Shown here one piece after another: positions 34,270 to 42,624 of a stretch of DNA of 64,000 bases. This DNA is from Methylophilaceae bacterium LSUCC0401 (lineage in GTDB: Bacteria > Pseudomonadota > Gammaproteobacteria > Burkholderiales > Methylophilaceae). A program made the translations under genes and the position numbers. The stretch is taken from contig CP103442.1 in the NCBI GenBank assembly GCA_024919035.1, forward strand, positions 62,001 to 126,000, in the 5' to 3' direction. Below the pieces are notes generated by a model. The model did not search any database, was not told the DNA's origin, and saw nothing but the letters and a program-made list of their open reading frames with translations. The first letter of the stretch is position 1. Every line of letters starts with the position of its first letter.

Positions 34270-36561
34270 TTAATTGATCATAAAGAACGCATTGTCATGA
34301 GGGAGAAATTCCTCATAAAAGTATTCATACACTCCATTTTCGTTGTCATTAGAAACCAAGGTCCCATCTTTGGGATTTATTTTATGTGGAACGATGCCAT
34401 ATGGTTCCGCATACATTTTTTCAGGAATACCGTTAAGGGCACCGTTCATGTAATCAATCCAGATGGGTAAGGCTGCTCGGGAGCCAGTCTCTTGATCACC
34501 AAGAGTTTTCGGAGAGTCAAATCCAAACCAGGTTAAGGCAATATGGTCAGGGTTATAGCCAACAAACCATGCATCAATCAAATCATTGGTTGTACCTGTT
34601 TTACCGGCAATATCGGTTCTGTTCAATTGTTTTGCTCTTCGAGCTGTTCCATAATTAATTACATCTTTCAACATCGAGTCCATGATAAAAGCATTTCTCG
34701 GGTCAATAATTCTCGGCGTATCAAGATTAGTAATGCTGGACTTGAGTTTGATTTTTCTGCCTTTCGTATCAATGATCTTATCAATATAATAAGACTCCAT
34801 AAGAAATCCACCATTTGCAAAAACAGAAAAAGCTGAGATTAAATCAATAGGTTTAACTTCTGCAACACCAAGAGCTAAAGAGAGATACGGGGGAATTTTT
34901 TTTTTGTCAAAACCAAAACGGGAGACATAGTCTTGCGCATATTTGGCATCAATGTGTTTTAAGGTTCTTATCGCGACCATATTTTTTGATTTTGCTAAAC
35001 CCTCCCTTAAGCGAATCGGACCTTCATATTTATCATCATAATTTTTAGGTTCCCAATTTTCTTTGGTGTGGAGTTCATTTGCGGTCATAAAGAAGAAGTT
35101 GTCGTTAACTATCGTGGCTGGTGTGATTCCTTTTTCCAGAGCAGCTGAATAAATAAAGGGTTTAAAAATGGAACCAGGTTGTCTGTAAGCTTGCGTAATG
35201 TGATTGAACTTATTTTTATGATAATCGAAACCACCCACCAAGGCTGTAATTTCACCTGTGTTGGGATCCATAGAAACTAGAGCAGATTCTACTTCGGGAA
35301 GCTGCGTTAACATCCATTCTTTTCTTGATTGAATAAAATGATACATACCCCCGACTTTAATTCGTCGATAGTTCTTATCTTTATCCTCATAATTTTTATC
35401 ATTTGCTAAGAGCTTCAATCCATTTTTATATACTTTAATCACTTCACCGCTTTTCAATATAACTTCCACTTCAAGGGGTTGAATTTTGGTAATAATGCCT
35501 GGAAAAAAATCATTGTAGACTGGAAATTTTTTGAGAAACTCATGCACACCTTCAGCCAATTTTTTTTTGTCTTTAAAGTTTTTTAAATCTAGATAACCGT
35601 CTGCCTCTCTGGGTTGATGACGATTGATATAGTTAATGATGCCATCATGTACGGCTTTATTTGCTAATTTTTGATTTTTTGATCTTATGGTGGTGTACAC
35701 TTTTAACCCACTTGAATAAATATTTTCACCAAACTCTTCGAATAAATCTTTACGCACCATTTCGGCAATAAATTCTGCATCTACATCTGTTTTTGTTTTT
35801 GTTTTTTTCAAATTAATTGATTGTTCTAATGTCAAGATATAAGTTTGTTTATCGATAAAACCATGCCTTAATAAACTGCTGAGCACGTCTCGTTGTCTTT
35901 GCAAAGCGAGGTCATAATTATTAAAGGGATTATATTTGCTGGGCGCTTTTGGAAGACCAGCTAACATGGCAACTTCAGCGAGATTCAGCTGATCAAGTTC
36001 TTTACCAAAATAGGTCATCGCTGCAGAATTAAAACCAAAACTTCTTTGTCCCAAATAAATCTGATTCATATACAGTTCAAGAATTTGCTCTTTCGTTAAA
36101 TGTTTTTCAATTTCAATAGACAGCAGAATTTCACTGATTTTTCTTTTAATCGTTCTTTCGGAAGATAGAAAAAAATTTCTGGCCACCTGCATGGTTATGG
36201 TACTTGCTCCTTCAAAACTAATACCCAAAAGAGTTTTATAAGATGCCCTCAGTATGCCAATATAATCAATTCCATGATGTTCAAAAAATCGTCGATCTTC
36301 CGTGGCAATGATGGCATTGATCATTTTTTGGGGGACATTTTTGATTTTAATAAAATCTCTGTGTTCCTCACCAAATTGTGCAATGAGGTCACCTTCTTTT
36401 GTATAAACCTGGAGGGGTTCTTTGGGGCGATATTCAGTTAATGAATTGATTGACGGTAAAGTGGGAATAATTAATAAATAAACATAACAAGCTAACGCTA
36501 AGATGGATAATAAGCCGGTAATTACAATGATGAAAAAACTTTTGAGTGAATTCATATTCAA
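34270..36561 (-). CDS. mrcA: Penicillin-binding protein 1A
   Basis: A 763-residue bifunctional class A PBP. One membrane helix at residues 9-31; glycosyltransferase domain with catalytic Glu88 in 'ATEDRRFFEHHGID'; an OB-like insert; transpeptidase domain with Ser464-x-x-Lys467 ('QPGSIFKPF'), Ser525-Lys-Asn527, and Lys654-Thr-Gly-Thr. It polymerises and cross-links peptidoglycan. It is divergent from aroK across 58 bases. In most beta- and gammaproteobacteria pilMNOPQ separates mrcA from aroK; here nothing does. Confidence 0.97.
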   Translation of the reverse strand: MNMNSLKSFFIIVITGLLSILALACYVYLLIIPTLPSINSLTEYRPKEPLQVYTKEGDLIAQFGEEHRDFIKIKNVPQKMINAIIATEDRRFFEHHGIDYIGILRASYKTLLGISFEGASTITMQVARNFFLSSERTIKRKISEILLSIEIEKHLTKEQILELYMNQIYLGQRSFGFNSAAMTYFGKELDQLNLAEVAMLAGLPKAPSKYNPFNNYDLALQRQRDVLSSLLRHGFIDKQTYILTLEQSINLKKTKTKTDVDAEFIAEMVRKDLFEEFGENIYSSGLKVYTTIRSKNQKLANKAVHDGIINYINRHQPREADGYLDLKNFKDKKKLAEGVHEFLKKFPVYNDFFPGIITKIQPLEVEVILKSGEVIKVYKNGLKLLANDKNYEDKDKNYRRIKVGGMYHFIQSRKEWMLTQLPEVESALVSMDPNTGEITALVGGFDYHKNKFNHITQAYRQPGSIFKPFIYSAALEKGITPATIVNDNFFFMTANELHTKENWEPKNYDDKYEGPIRLREGLAKSKNMVAIRTLKHIDAKYAQDYVSRFGFDKKKIPPYLSLALGVAEVKPIDLISAFSVFANGGFLMESYYIDKIIDTKGRKIKLKSSITNLDTPRIIDPRNAFIMDSMLKDVINYGTARRAKQLNRTDIAGKTGTTNDLIDAWFVGYNPDHIALTWFGFDSPKTLGDQETGSRAALPIWIDYMNGALNGIPEKMYAEPYGIVPHKINPKDGTLVSNDNENGVYEYFYEEFLPHDNAFFMIN

Positions 36562-36584
36562 TATTTAACTATTTAATATGCTTG

Positions 36585-36590
36585 TATAAT
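36585..36590 (+). promoter_or_regulatory. Candidate -10 element for aroK-aroB-dgt
   Basis: TATAAT 29 bases before the aroK ATG. The -35 region is poor. It is the only good -10 match in the 58 bases between mrcA and aroK. Confidence 0.4.
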
Positions 36591-36619
36591 GATTTAATTC
36601 AATCGATTATATATGAGAA

Positions 36620-37135
36620 ATGGCGACAAAAATAATTTTAGTTGGGATGATGGGCGCAGGAAAAACAACCATCGGCAAATTGCTTTCAAATCAATTAGGA
36701 TTTAATTTTACAGATTTGGATAGAAAGATCGAGGAAAAATCAGGCGTCAAAATAAATACAATTTTTGAGATCGAGGGTGAGGAGGGTTTTAGGGAGAGAG
36801 AGTATTTGGCCTTAAATGAAGCTCTTGCTGAAGAAAAGGTTGTCATTTCTACAGGAGGTGGGGTTGTAGTAAAAGATATTAATCGATCCTTAATCCAAAA
36901 AAGTGAGGCAATGGTTGTTTATTTGAAAGCTAGCTTGGATATTTTAGTCGGTAGATTAAAGAATGATAAGACGAGACCCATGTTAGACAAGGACAATAAA
37001 CAGCTTTCCCTGCAACAGCTTTTATCTGAAAGAGAACCATTTTATGAAAATCTGGCAGATTTTATTATTGACACCTCTCATTTAAAAACAAATGATGTAT
37101 TAAAAACGATAACTGAAAAAATGGAAACATTATGA
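36620..37135 (+). CDS. aroK: Shikimate kinase AroK
   Basis: A 171-residue P-loop kinase phosphorylating shikimate. Walker A 'GMMGAGKTT' (residues 9-17), shikimate-binding 'DLDRKIEEKSG' and 'GEEGFREREYL', and 'STGGGVV' are present; the lid has 'KNDKTRPM'. Overlaps aroB by 4 bases. Confidence 0.97.
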   Translation: MATKIILVGMMGAGKTTIGKLLSNQLGFNFTDLDRKIEEKSGVKINTIFEIEGEEGFREREYLALNEALAEEKVVISTGGGVVVKDINRSLIQKSEAMVVYLKASLDILVGRLKNDKTRPMLDKDNKQLSLQQLLSEREPFYENLADFIIDTSHLKTNDVLKTITEKMETL

Positions 37136-38196
37136 AAACGTTAAATGTAAATCTAGGTGACAGGTCTTATCCAATTTACATTGGTGTTAAGCTTTTGCAA
37201 GATCCGGTTCTAATCCAAAAACACATCCAAACCAAAGCGGTTTGTATTGTCTCGAATACCACGGTTTCAAAACTCTATTTAAATGAATTAAAAAAAAGCC
37301 TGAATGACTATAGGCTGATTGAGGTCATTCTCGAAGATGGTGAGCAATTTAAGAATGCGGATTCACTCAATCAGATCTATACCGCTCTGCTCGATAATAA
37401 ATTTAATCGCGATTCAACGATTATTGCTCTGGGAGGTGGCGTTGTTGGAGATATTGGGGGTTATGCTGCAGCCTCATTCATGAGGGGCATTCCTTTTGTG
37501 CAAATACCTACGACCTTACTGTCTCAAGTAGATTCTTCTGTGGGAGGAAAAACTGGCATCAATCACCCGCTTGGAAAAAATATGATTGGTGCGTTTTATC
37601 AGCCTCAAGCGGTCATTATTGATATGCATGTTTTAGCAACTCTTGAAGCAAGAGAAATATCAGCAGGCTTGGCTGAGGTTATTAAGTATGGACTGATATG
37701 GGATAAGGATTTCTTTGAACACCTTGAGAATCATATTGAAGATTTAAAAAATTTAAATGTCATGCAATTAGAACAAGCGATATATCGATCCTGTGAAATT
37801 AAGGCCGAGGTGGTTTCAAAAGATGAAAGGGAGTCGGGTTTAAGAGCAATTCTTAATCTAGGCCATACTTTTGGCCATGCGATTGAAAACTGTTTGGGTT
37901 ATGGCGAATGGTTACATGGCGAGGCCGTCGGCTGCGGAATGGTGATGGCAGCTCAAATGTCCTTGGCACATGACTGGATTAAAGATAATGACTTTGATCG
38001 TATTAGAAAATTAATTCAAGCGGCGGGTTTACCTATCGAAAAACCTCAGATTTCGCAACATGATTTTTTAGAAGCGATGAGTCTAGATAAAAAAAATAAA
38101 AATCAGGATATATATTTAGTCCTGCAGCAAGGGATTGGTAAAGCGATTGTGACTAAAGATTATTCATTTAATAAATTAGGAAAAGTTTTAAGTTAA
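37132..38196 (+). CDS. aroB: 3-dehydroquinate synthase AroB
   Basis: A 354-residue NAD- and metal-dependent enzyme converting DAHP to 3-dehydroquinate. 'GGGVVGDIGGYAAASFMRG', 'QVDSSVGGKTGINH' and the metal-binding 'NLGHTFGHAIE' are conserved. aroB and aroK are paired, and aroE is at 46735 in its own unit. dgt follows after 4 bases. Confidence 0.97.
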   Translation: MKTLNVNLGDRSYPIYIGVKLLQDPVLIQKHIQTKAVCIVSNTTVSKLYLNELKKSLNDYRLIEVILEDGEQFKNADSLNQIYTALLDNKFNRDSTIIALGGGVVGDIGGYAAASFMRGIPFVQIPTTLLSQVDSSVGGKTGINHPLGKNMIGAFYQPQAVIIDMHVLATLEAREISAGLAEVIKYGLIWDKDFFEHLENHIEDLKNLNVMQLEQAIYRSCEIKAEVVSKDERESGLRAILNLGHTFGHAIENCLGYGEWLHGEAVGCGMVMAAQMSLAHDWIKDNDFDRIRKLIQAAGLPIEKPQISQHDFLEAMSLDKKNKNQDIYLVLQQGIGKAIVTKDYSFNKLGKVLS

Positions 38197-38200
38197 TCTG

Positions 38201-39292
38201 ATGAAGCCCTATGCAGTCTCTGAACAAAACTCTCTTGGACGCATTAATGATGAGCCAAAATCTCCTTTAAGAAACGAATTTCAAAGAGATCGCGACCGCA
38301 TCATCCATTCCTCAGCTTTTAGGCGCTTGATGTATAAGACCCAAGTTTTTGTGAATCATGAGGGTGATATGTTTCGAACTCGTTTAACCCATTCGCTTGA
38401 GGTAGCCCAGATCTCAAGGGGCATTGCTCGTTGTTTGGGACTGAATGAGGATTTGGCCGAGACCATTGCCTTGGCTCATGATCTAGGACATAGCCCCTTC
38501 GGACATGCGGGACAGGATGCTCTTAATAAGTGTATGCAAGATTATGGGGGGTTTGAACATAACCTTCAATCTTTAAGGGTGGTGGACTTATTAGAAAAAC
38601 GATACTTTAATTTCAATGGTTTAAATTTAACCTTTGAAAGCCGTGAAGGGATCTTAAAACATTGCTCGACTAAAAATGCAAAACAACTGGGAGCTCTTGG
38701 GGAAAGATTCATCCATAAAACTCAACCCAGCCTAGAAGCACAAGTTGTCGATCTCGCCGATGGGATCGCGTACAATATTCATGATTTAGAAGATGGCTAC
38801 CGATCTGGTATTTTGAATATTGATATGATGTGCGAAATAGGCCTGTTTAAACAATTTTTTTCTGAGGTGAAACTGATTGCGAAATGCGCTTCTGAAAAAA
38901 TAATTGTATACGAAACCTTAAGGCGCATGATGTACTTCTTGATTAATAATGTCAGCACAGAATCTGAAAAGAAAATATCCTCTTCAAATATTTCTCAAAT
39001 TAATGAGGTAAGACAATTAAACAAGCCACTTATCGGATTTGGAAAAGATGCAGAGCTTGAGCTGACTCAATGCAGACAGTCCTTAAAGACTATGTTGTAC
39101 CAACATAAAAGAATTCAACAGATGAGTACTCAGGCACATGAAATTATTCAATTACTATTTGATCACTATTTAAATTGCATTGAATTGATCCCCAAAGACT
39201 ATCAAGTTGATGTTAATCCAGAGCGAGCTGTCGCCGATTTTATCTCTGGGATGACCGATCGCTTTGCGATTCAACTTCATAAATCTCTTTAA
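38201..39292 (+). CDS. dgt: dNTP triphosphohydrolase (dGTPase-like, HD domain)
   Basis: A 363-residue HD-domain protein: 'FRRLMYKTQV', His64 in 'RLTHSLEVAQ', His93-Asp94 in 'LAHDLGHSPFGHAG' and a late Asp in 'DLADGIAYNIHD'. This is the shorter 'type 2' deoxyguanosinetriphosphate triphosphohydrolase-like family; it hydrolyses dNTPs to deoxynucleosides and may have a housekeeping or anti-phage role. Its place after aroB is standard in this group. The porin gene follows after a 200-base gap. Confidence 0.93.
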   Translation: MKPYAVSEQNSLGRINDEPKSPLRNEFQRDRDRIIHSSAFRRLMYKTQVFVNHEGDMFRTRLTHSLEVAQISRGIARCLGLNEDLAETIALAHDLGHSPFGHAGQDALNKCMQDYGGFEHNLQSLRVVDLLEKRYFNFNGLNLTFESREGILKHCSTKNAKQLGALGERFIHKTQPSLEAQVVDLADGIAYNIHDLEDGYRSGILNIDMMCEIGLFKQFFSEVKLIAKCASEKIIVYETLRRMMYFLINNVSTESEKKISSSNISQINEVRQLNKPLIGFGKDAELELTQCRQSLKTMLYQHKRIQQMSTQAHEIIQLLFDHYLNCIELIPKDYQVDVNPERAVADFISGMTDRFAIQLHKSL

Positions 39293-39313
39293 ATTTAAGG
39301 TCTTTTATCTAAT

Positions 39314-39359
39314 TTTGTTGCATAAAAACAACAAATATATGTATATGTTGTATAAAAAC
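39314..39359 (+). repeat. Inverted and direct short repeats upstream of the porin gene
   Basis: GTTGCATAAAAAC (39317-39329) recurs as GTTGTATAAAAAC (39347-39359) with a 30-base period, three helical turns. The first copy is also part of an inverted repeat TTTGTTG / CAACAAA with an 8-base spacer (39314-39335). Evenly spaced copies upstream of a porin would suit a regulator binding one DNA face, but a promoter could also lie here. Function unproven. Confidence 0.45.
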
Positions 39360-39427
39360 GAAAATAATCTGGTAATCATGTTAAAAAATAAGCATAATTA
39401 AATCTAACTTCTTAACGAATTTTCGTT

Positions 39428-39449
39428 GAGAAAGTTCGCGAACTTTCTC
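39428..39449. promoter_or_regulatory. Perfect palindrome in the porin leader
   Basis: The 11-base arm GAGAAAGTTCG is followed at once by its exact complement, giving a 22-base perfect palindrome centred between 39438 and 39439. It is 33 bases before the Shine-Dalgarno. As RNA it would form a stable stem-loop. It lacks a T-run, so it is not an intrinsic terminator; a stability hairpin, protein-binding RNA or DNA operator are all possible. Confidence 0.65.
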
Positions 39450-39481
39450 TCAACATTGTTTGAGAGGTATTTTTTAAATAT

Positions 39482-39486
39482 AGGAG
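39482..39486 (+). promoter_or_regulatory. Strong ribosome binding site of the porin gene
   Basis: AGGAG, six bases before ATG 39493. It fixes the start and stands out because many genes here lack a clear Shine-Dalgarno. Confidence 0.8.
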
Positions 39487-39492
39487 ATTTTT

Positions 39493-40779
39493 ATGAATAA
39501 TAAAATCAAATTAGCAGTTGCTGGTGCAGTTCTATCTGCAGCTTCAGTTGCAAACGCTGGTATTATAATTCCAGCAGGTGATTGGACAATTGATATTAAC
39601 GGTAACGTTAATGCTTTTGCTAACTTCACAAATTCTGATGATCCTGCAGCCGGTGTTACTGGAGGATTAGCTTCAGGTGAAGATCCAACTGGTGAAGGTT
39701 CACAAGTTGGTATCAATACAGGTCTTTTACCAGCATGGTTAGGCTTCACAGGAACAACACGTCAAAATAATGTTGATGTTTCTTTCACAATTTCTATGCA
39801 GCCAGGTGTTTCTGACAACGGTCCAACCGGTGACGGCGCAACTGCTTCATCTGTTACTAATACGTTTCTTGCTCGTCAAGCGTTTGTAACATTTGGTGAT
39901 AAATCATGGGGTACTGTGAAACTTGGTAAAGACTTAGGTATTTTTGCTTCACAAGCAATTCTTAATGATATGACATTATTAGGTGTGGGTTCTGGTGCAA
40001 ACACTTCAGGTGGCGCTTTAAACACAACTAACGGTGGTATCGGTACTGGCTATATTTATCCAGCATGGAAAGGTCAAATTTCTTACACTACACCTAACAT
40101 GAACGGATTTTCTGCAACAATCGGTATCACCAACCCTAACCAAGGTGACTTTGGTAATGCATACGTAGCTGCAACAAGTGACACAGAGTTATACCAAGAT
40201 CGTTTCGGTATAGAAGGTCAAGCTATGTATGAATTTACTGGTGATGTTTCTGGTAAGGTTTGGGTAGGTTTTGCTAACTATGATGTTAACACTCACCCAT
40301 CAAACGTTGCCGGTGCAAAAGTAGCTGTTACATCTGCTACAGATGATAGTTACACAGCTGATGTTTATGATATCGGTGTTAATTTAAATTATGGTAACTT
40401 AGGTTTAGTTGGTTACTACTACTCAGGTGACGGTGTTGGCACCACATTTATGGGTACCTTGGGTGTAAACCGTAAAGGAAACTCTGCAGATGCAGTAAAT
40501 ACTCGTGATTCTGATGGTGGTTATGTACAAGCAACTTATGTAATCCCAACAGGTACAAAACTTGGTGCATCATGGGGCCGTTCTAATCTTGATTTAGCTT
40601 CAGGTGAAAGCCGTTCAGCTCTTGTTGATTACAATGAAAGATGGACAGTTGGTGCTTATCACCCACTTACAAAGCACTTAAATTTAGTTGCTGAGTACAA
40701 CAACGTTGAATCAAGATCACACAGCAATGTGGAAATGGAATCAGATACATTTTCACTTGGCGCGATTTTATTCTTTTAG
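39493..40779 (+). CDS. Outer-membrane porin
   Basis: A 428-residue beta-barrel protein. Signal peptide residues 1-22 with cleavage after 'SVANA'; then alternating strands with aromatic girdles, glycine- and aspartate-rich loops, and a C-terminal phenylalanine ('GAILFF') as recognised by the BAM complex. It resembles general porins of betaproteobacteria in size and in 'FVTFGDKSWGTVKLGKDLG'. Codon use is biased to GGT, GCT and AAC compared with neighbours, in line with very high expression. A strong Shine-Dalgarno, structured leader and dedicated terminator flank it. Substrate selectivity is not predictable. Confidence 0.9.
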   Translation: MNNKIKLAVAGAVLSAASVANAGIIIPAGDWTIDINGNVNAFANFTNSDDPAAGVTGGLASGEDPTGEGSQVGINTGLLPAWLGFTGTTRQNNVDVSFTISMQPGVSDNGPTGDGATASSVTNTFLARQAFVTFGDKSWGTVKLGKDLGIFASQAILNDMTLLGVGSGANTSGGALNTTNGGIGTGYIYPAWKGQISYTTPNMNGFSATIGITNPNQGDFGNAYVAATSDTELYQDRFGIEGQAMYEFTGDVSGKVWVGFANYDVNTHPSNVAGAKVAVTSATDDSYTADVYDIGVNLNYGNLGLVGYYYSGDGVGTTFMGTLGVNRKGNSADAVNTRDSDGGYVQATYVIPTGTKLGASWGRSNLDLASGESRSALVDYNERWTVGAYHPLTKHLNLVAEYNNVESRSHSNVEMESDTFSLGAILFF

Positions 40780-40805
40780 TATTTAATACTCAGAAGTTAA
40801 AATTT

Positions 40806-40835
40806 AAAAAACCCCACTCTTGTGGGGTTTTTTTT
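40806..40835 (+). terminator. Intrinsic terminator after the porin gene
   Basis: A 12-base-pair stem (AAAAAACCCCAC at 40806-40817 with GTGGGGTTTTTT at 40822-40833) closes a TCTT loop and runs into further Ts. Near-perfect rho-independent terminator. Confidence 0.93.
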
Positions 40836-40863
40836 AACCTGTTATTTGTTAAGATGGTGCTCA

Positions 40864-42624
40864 GTGGATATTCAACAACAAATTAGAAAAGCTGAAAAGT
40901 TAGTTCAAGACGGTCAATTAGACTCAGCTGTAAAATCATTACAAAATATTGTTACAAAGTTCCCAAGGCAAGCGCAAGCTCAGGGATTATTAGGGTTGTT
41001 ATATATCCTCAAAAAAGATTATAACTTGGCAGAGAAGTGCTTGATACATTCTCTTCAATCTGATTTTAATGAGGCTGTAGCAAAGAATCTCACTTTACTA
41101 CTCATACAGGAAAATCGTTGGCAAGATGCTTATATTTGGAGTCAAAAGCTTGTCATAAAAGCGTACAGAGATATTGAGGTAAAGCTCAATCATGCATTAA
41201 TCCTAAGAAATATGAATAAAATGGATGGTGCGCTCGATATTTATAAAAAATTATTAATAGAAAATCCAGAATATATAAAAACTTACATTAGTTATGGGTT
41301 TACCTTGAATTTATTAGAGAGGTATGAAGAGGCTACTAAAGTATATCTTCTAGGTTTAAAGATTCAACCGAAAGAATTTACCTTGCTTTATAATCTGGGA
41401 ATTACTTATCTCAATCAATTTGATTATGATAATGCTTTGCAGTATATGAATTTAGCGTTAAATCAAAATAATCAATCTATTAATTTGTGGCTCACAATTG
41501 CGGTTTGTTATGCAAAAAAAAGAGACCTGGATGCTGCATTTAATTGCATCAAAGAGGCAGAAAAAATAAACCCAAATAATCTTCTTGTTCCATTTCAAAT
41601 GGGTTCATTGTTATTGCAGCAAGACCGAAATGAAGAGGCAATAGATTGGTTAAATAAAGTAATCAATAAGGAACCTGAACATATTGAGGCTAATTATCAT
41701 ATTGGCCTTATTTATCTTAAAAAAGAAAAATATCAGGAAGCAGTGCGATATTATCGATATCGCATAAAGAGGCTAAATCAAAGATTTGGAAAGTTTAATG
41801 ATTTCGATTTGCCAAAGCTTAGCAAAGATCTTGAAGTTGTCATTAGTTGGGAGCAGGGTATTGGAGATGAAATACTTTATCTTGGATTACTCAAAAATAT
41901 TCAAAAAAAAATAAAATCAATCACATATATTAGCCAGGATAAGCTTTATGATTGGATAAAATTAAATTTCAGTGATATTCAAGTTATTAAAGAAACAGAA
42001 TCAGTAAATTATTTGCAGGTGAATCCATCTCTTATTCAATTAAATATTGGGAGCTTAATGGCTTATATTGAAAATTGGGATGATTTTTTTAAAATACCTT
42101 CAGTTTGGAAAGTTGATGAAAATTTATATAAAAAATACCTTCAAAAATATAAACAAAATAATGAGAAGATATTAGGTATTTCTTGGATGAGTGCTAATAA
42201 AAAAATCGGCGACGAAAAATCAATACCTTTGAATAAATTAGCTTCAATCATTCGAAATAATAAAACTATATCACTTCAGTATGGAGATGTGCTTGATGAG
42301 ATTAACTATGTCAATCAGGAGAATGCTATTAATATCATTCAAGATGATGAGCTTGATTATTTTAATGACATTAACAGCCTCGCAGCTCTGATTTCAATCT
42401 GCGATATTGTAGTGACATGCAGCAATGTAACCGCTCATATCGCAGGTCGACTAGGCATCAAAACTTATTTAATGATTCCAAAATTTTTCGGTAATATCTG
42501 GTATTGGAATGAATCTCAAAATCAATCAAAGTGGTATCCATCTGTAACAATTATAAGACAAAAAAAAGACATGAGCTGGGATGATCCAATTCAAGAAGTT
42601 AAAAAACAATTAAGCTCTGCTTAA
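40864..42624 (+). CDS. TPR-repeat protein with glycosyltransferase-like C-terminal domain
   Basis: About 586 residues. The first half is a run of roughly eight TPR helices ('AKNLTLLLIQENRWQDAYIW', 'YNLGITYLNQFDYDNALQYM', 'YHIGLIYLKKEKYQEAVRYY'). The second half, from 'ISWEQGIGDEILYLG' through 'SICDIVVTCSNVTAHIAGRLG' to 'WYWNESQNQSKWYPSV', resembles the family 9/41-like glycosyltransferase fold seen after TPRs in many bacteria. Acceptor unknown. I place the start at GTG 40864; a GTG at 40822 is in frame but lies within the porin terminator stem. No Shine-Dalgarno. 3' end overlaps ntrC by 4 bases. Confidence 0.78.
   Translation: MDIQQQIRKAEKLVQDGQLDSAVKSLQNIVTKFPRQAQAQGLLGLLYILKKDYNLAEKCLIHSLQSDFNEAVAKNLTLLLIQENRWQDAYIWSQKLVIKAYRDIEVKLNHALILRNMNKMDGALDIYKKLLIENPEYIKTYISYGFTLNLLERYEEATKVYLLGLKIQPKEFTLLYNLGITYLNQFDYDNALQYMNLALNQNNQSINLWLTIAVCYAKKRDLDAAFNCIKEAEKINPNNLLVPFQMGSLLLQQDRNEEAIDWLNKVINKEPEHIEANYHIGLIYLKKEKYQEAVRYYRYRIKRLNQRFGKFNDFDLPKLSKDLEVVISWEQGIGDEILYLGLLKNIQKKIKSITYISQDKLYDWIKLNFSDIQVIKETESVNYLQVNPSLIQLNIGSLMAYIENWDDFFKIPSVWKVDENLYKKYLQKYKQNNEKILGISWMSANKKIGDEKSIPLNKLASIIRNNKTISLQYGDVLDEINYVNQENAINIIQDDELDYFNDINSLAALISICDIVVTCSNVTAHIAGRLGIKTYLMIPKFFGNIWYWNESQNQSKWYPSVTIIRQKKDMSWDDPIQEVKKQLSSA

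Noticed and set aside
39474-39749. Open frame antisense to the porin start
   Set aside because: No ribosome site, no motif, and it covers the signal peptide region of a clearly real gene.
40822-40863. Upstream GTG start for the TPR protein
   Set aside because: The 14 extra codons fall in the stem and T-run of the porin terminator and encode nothing conserved; GTG 40864 is preferred.
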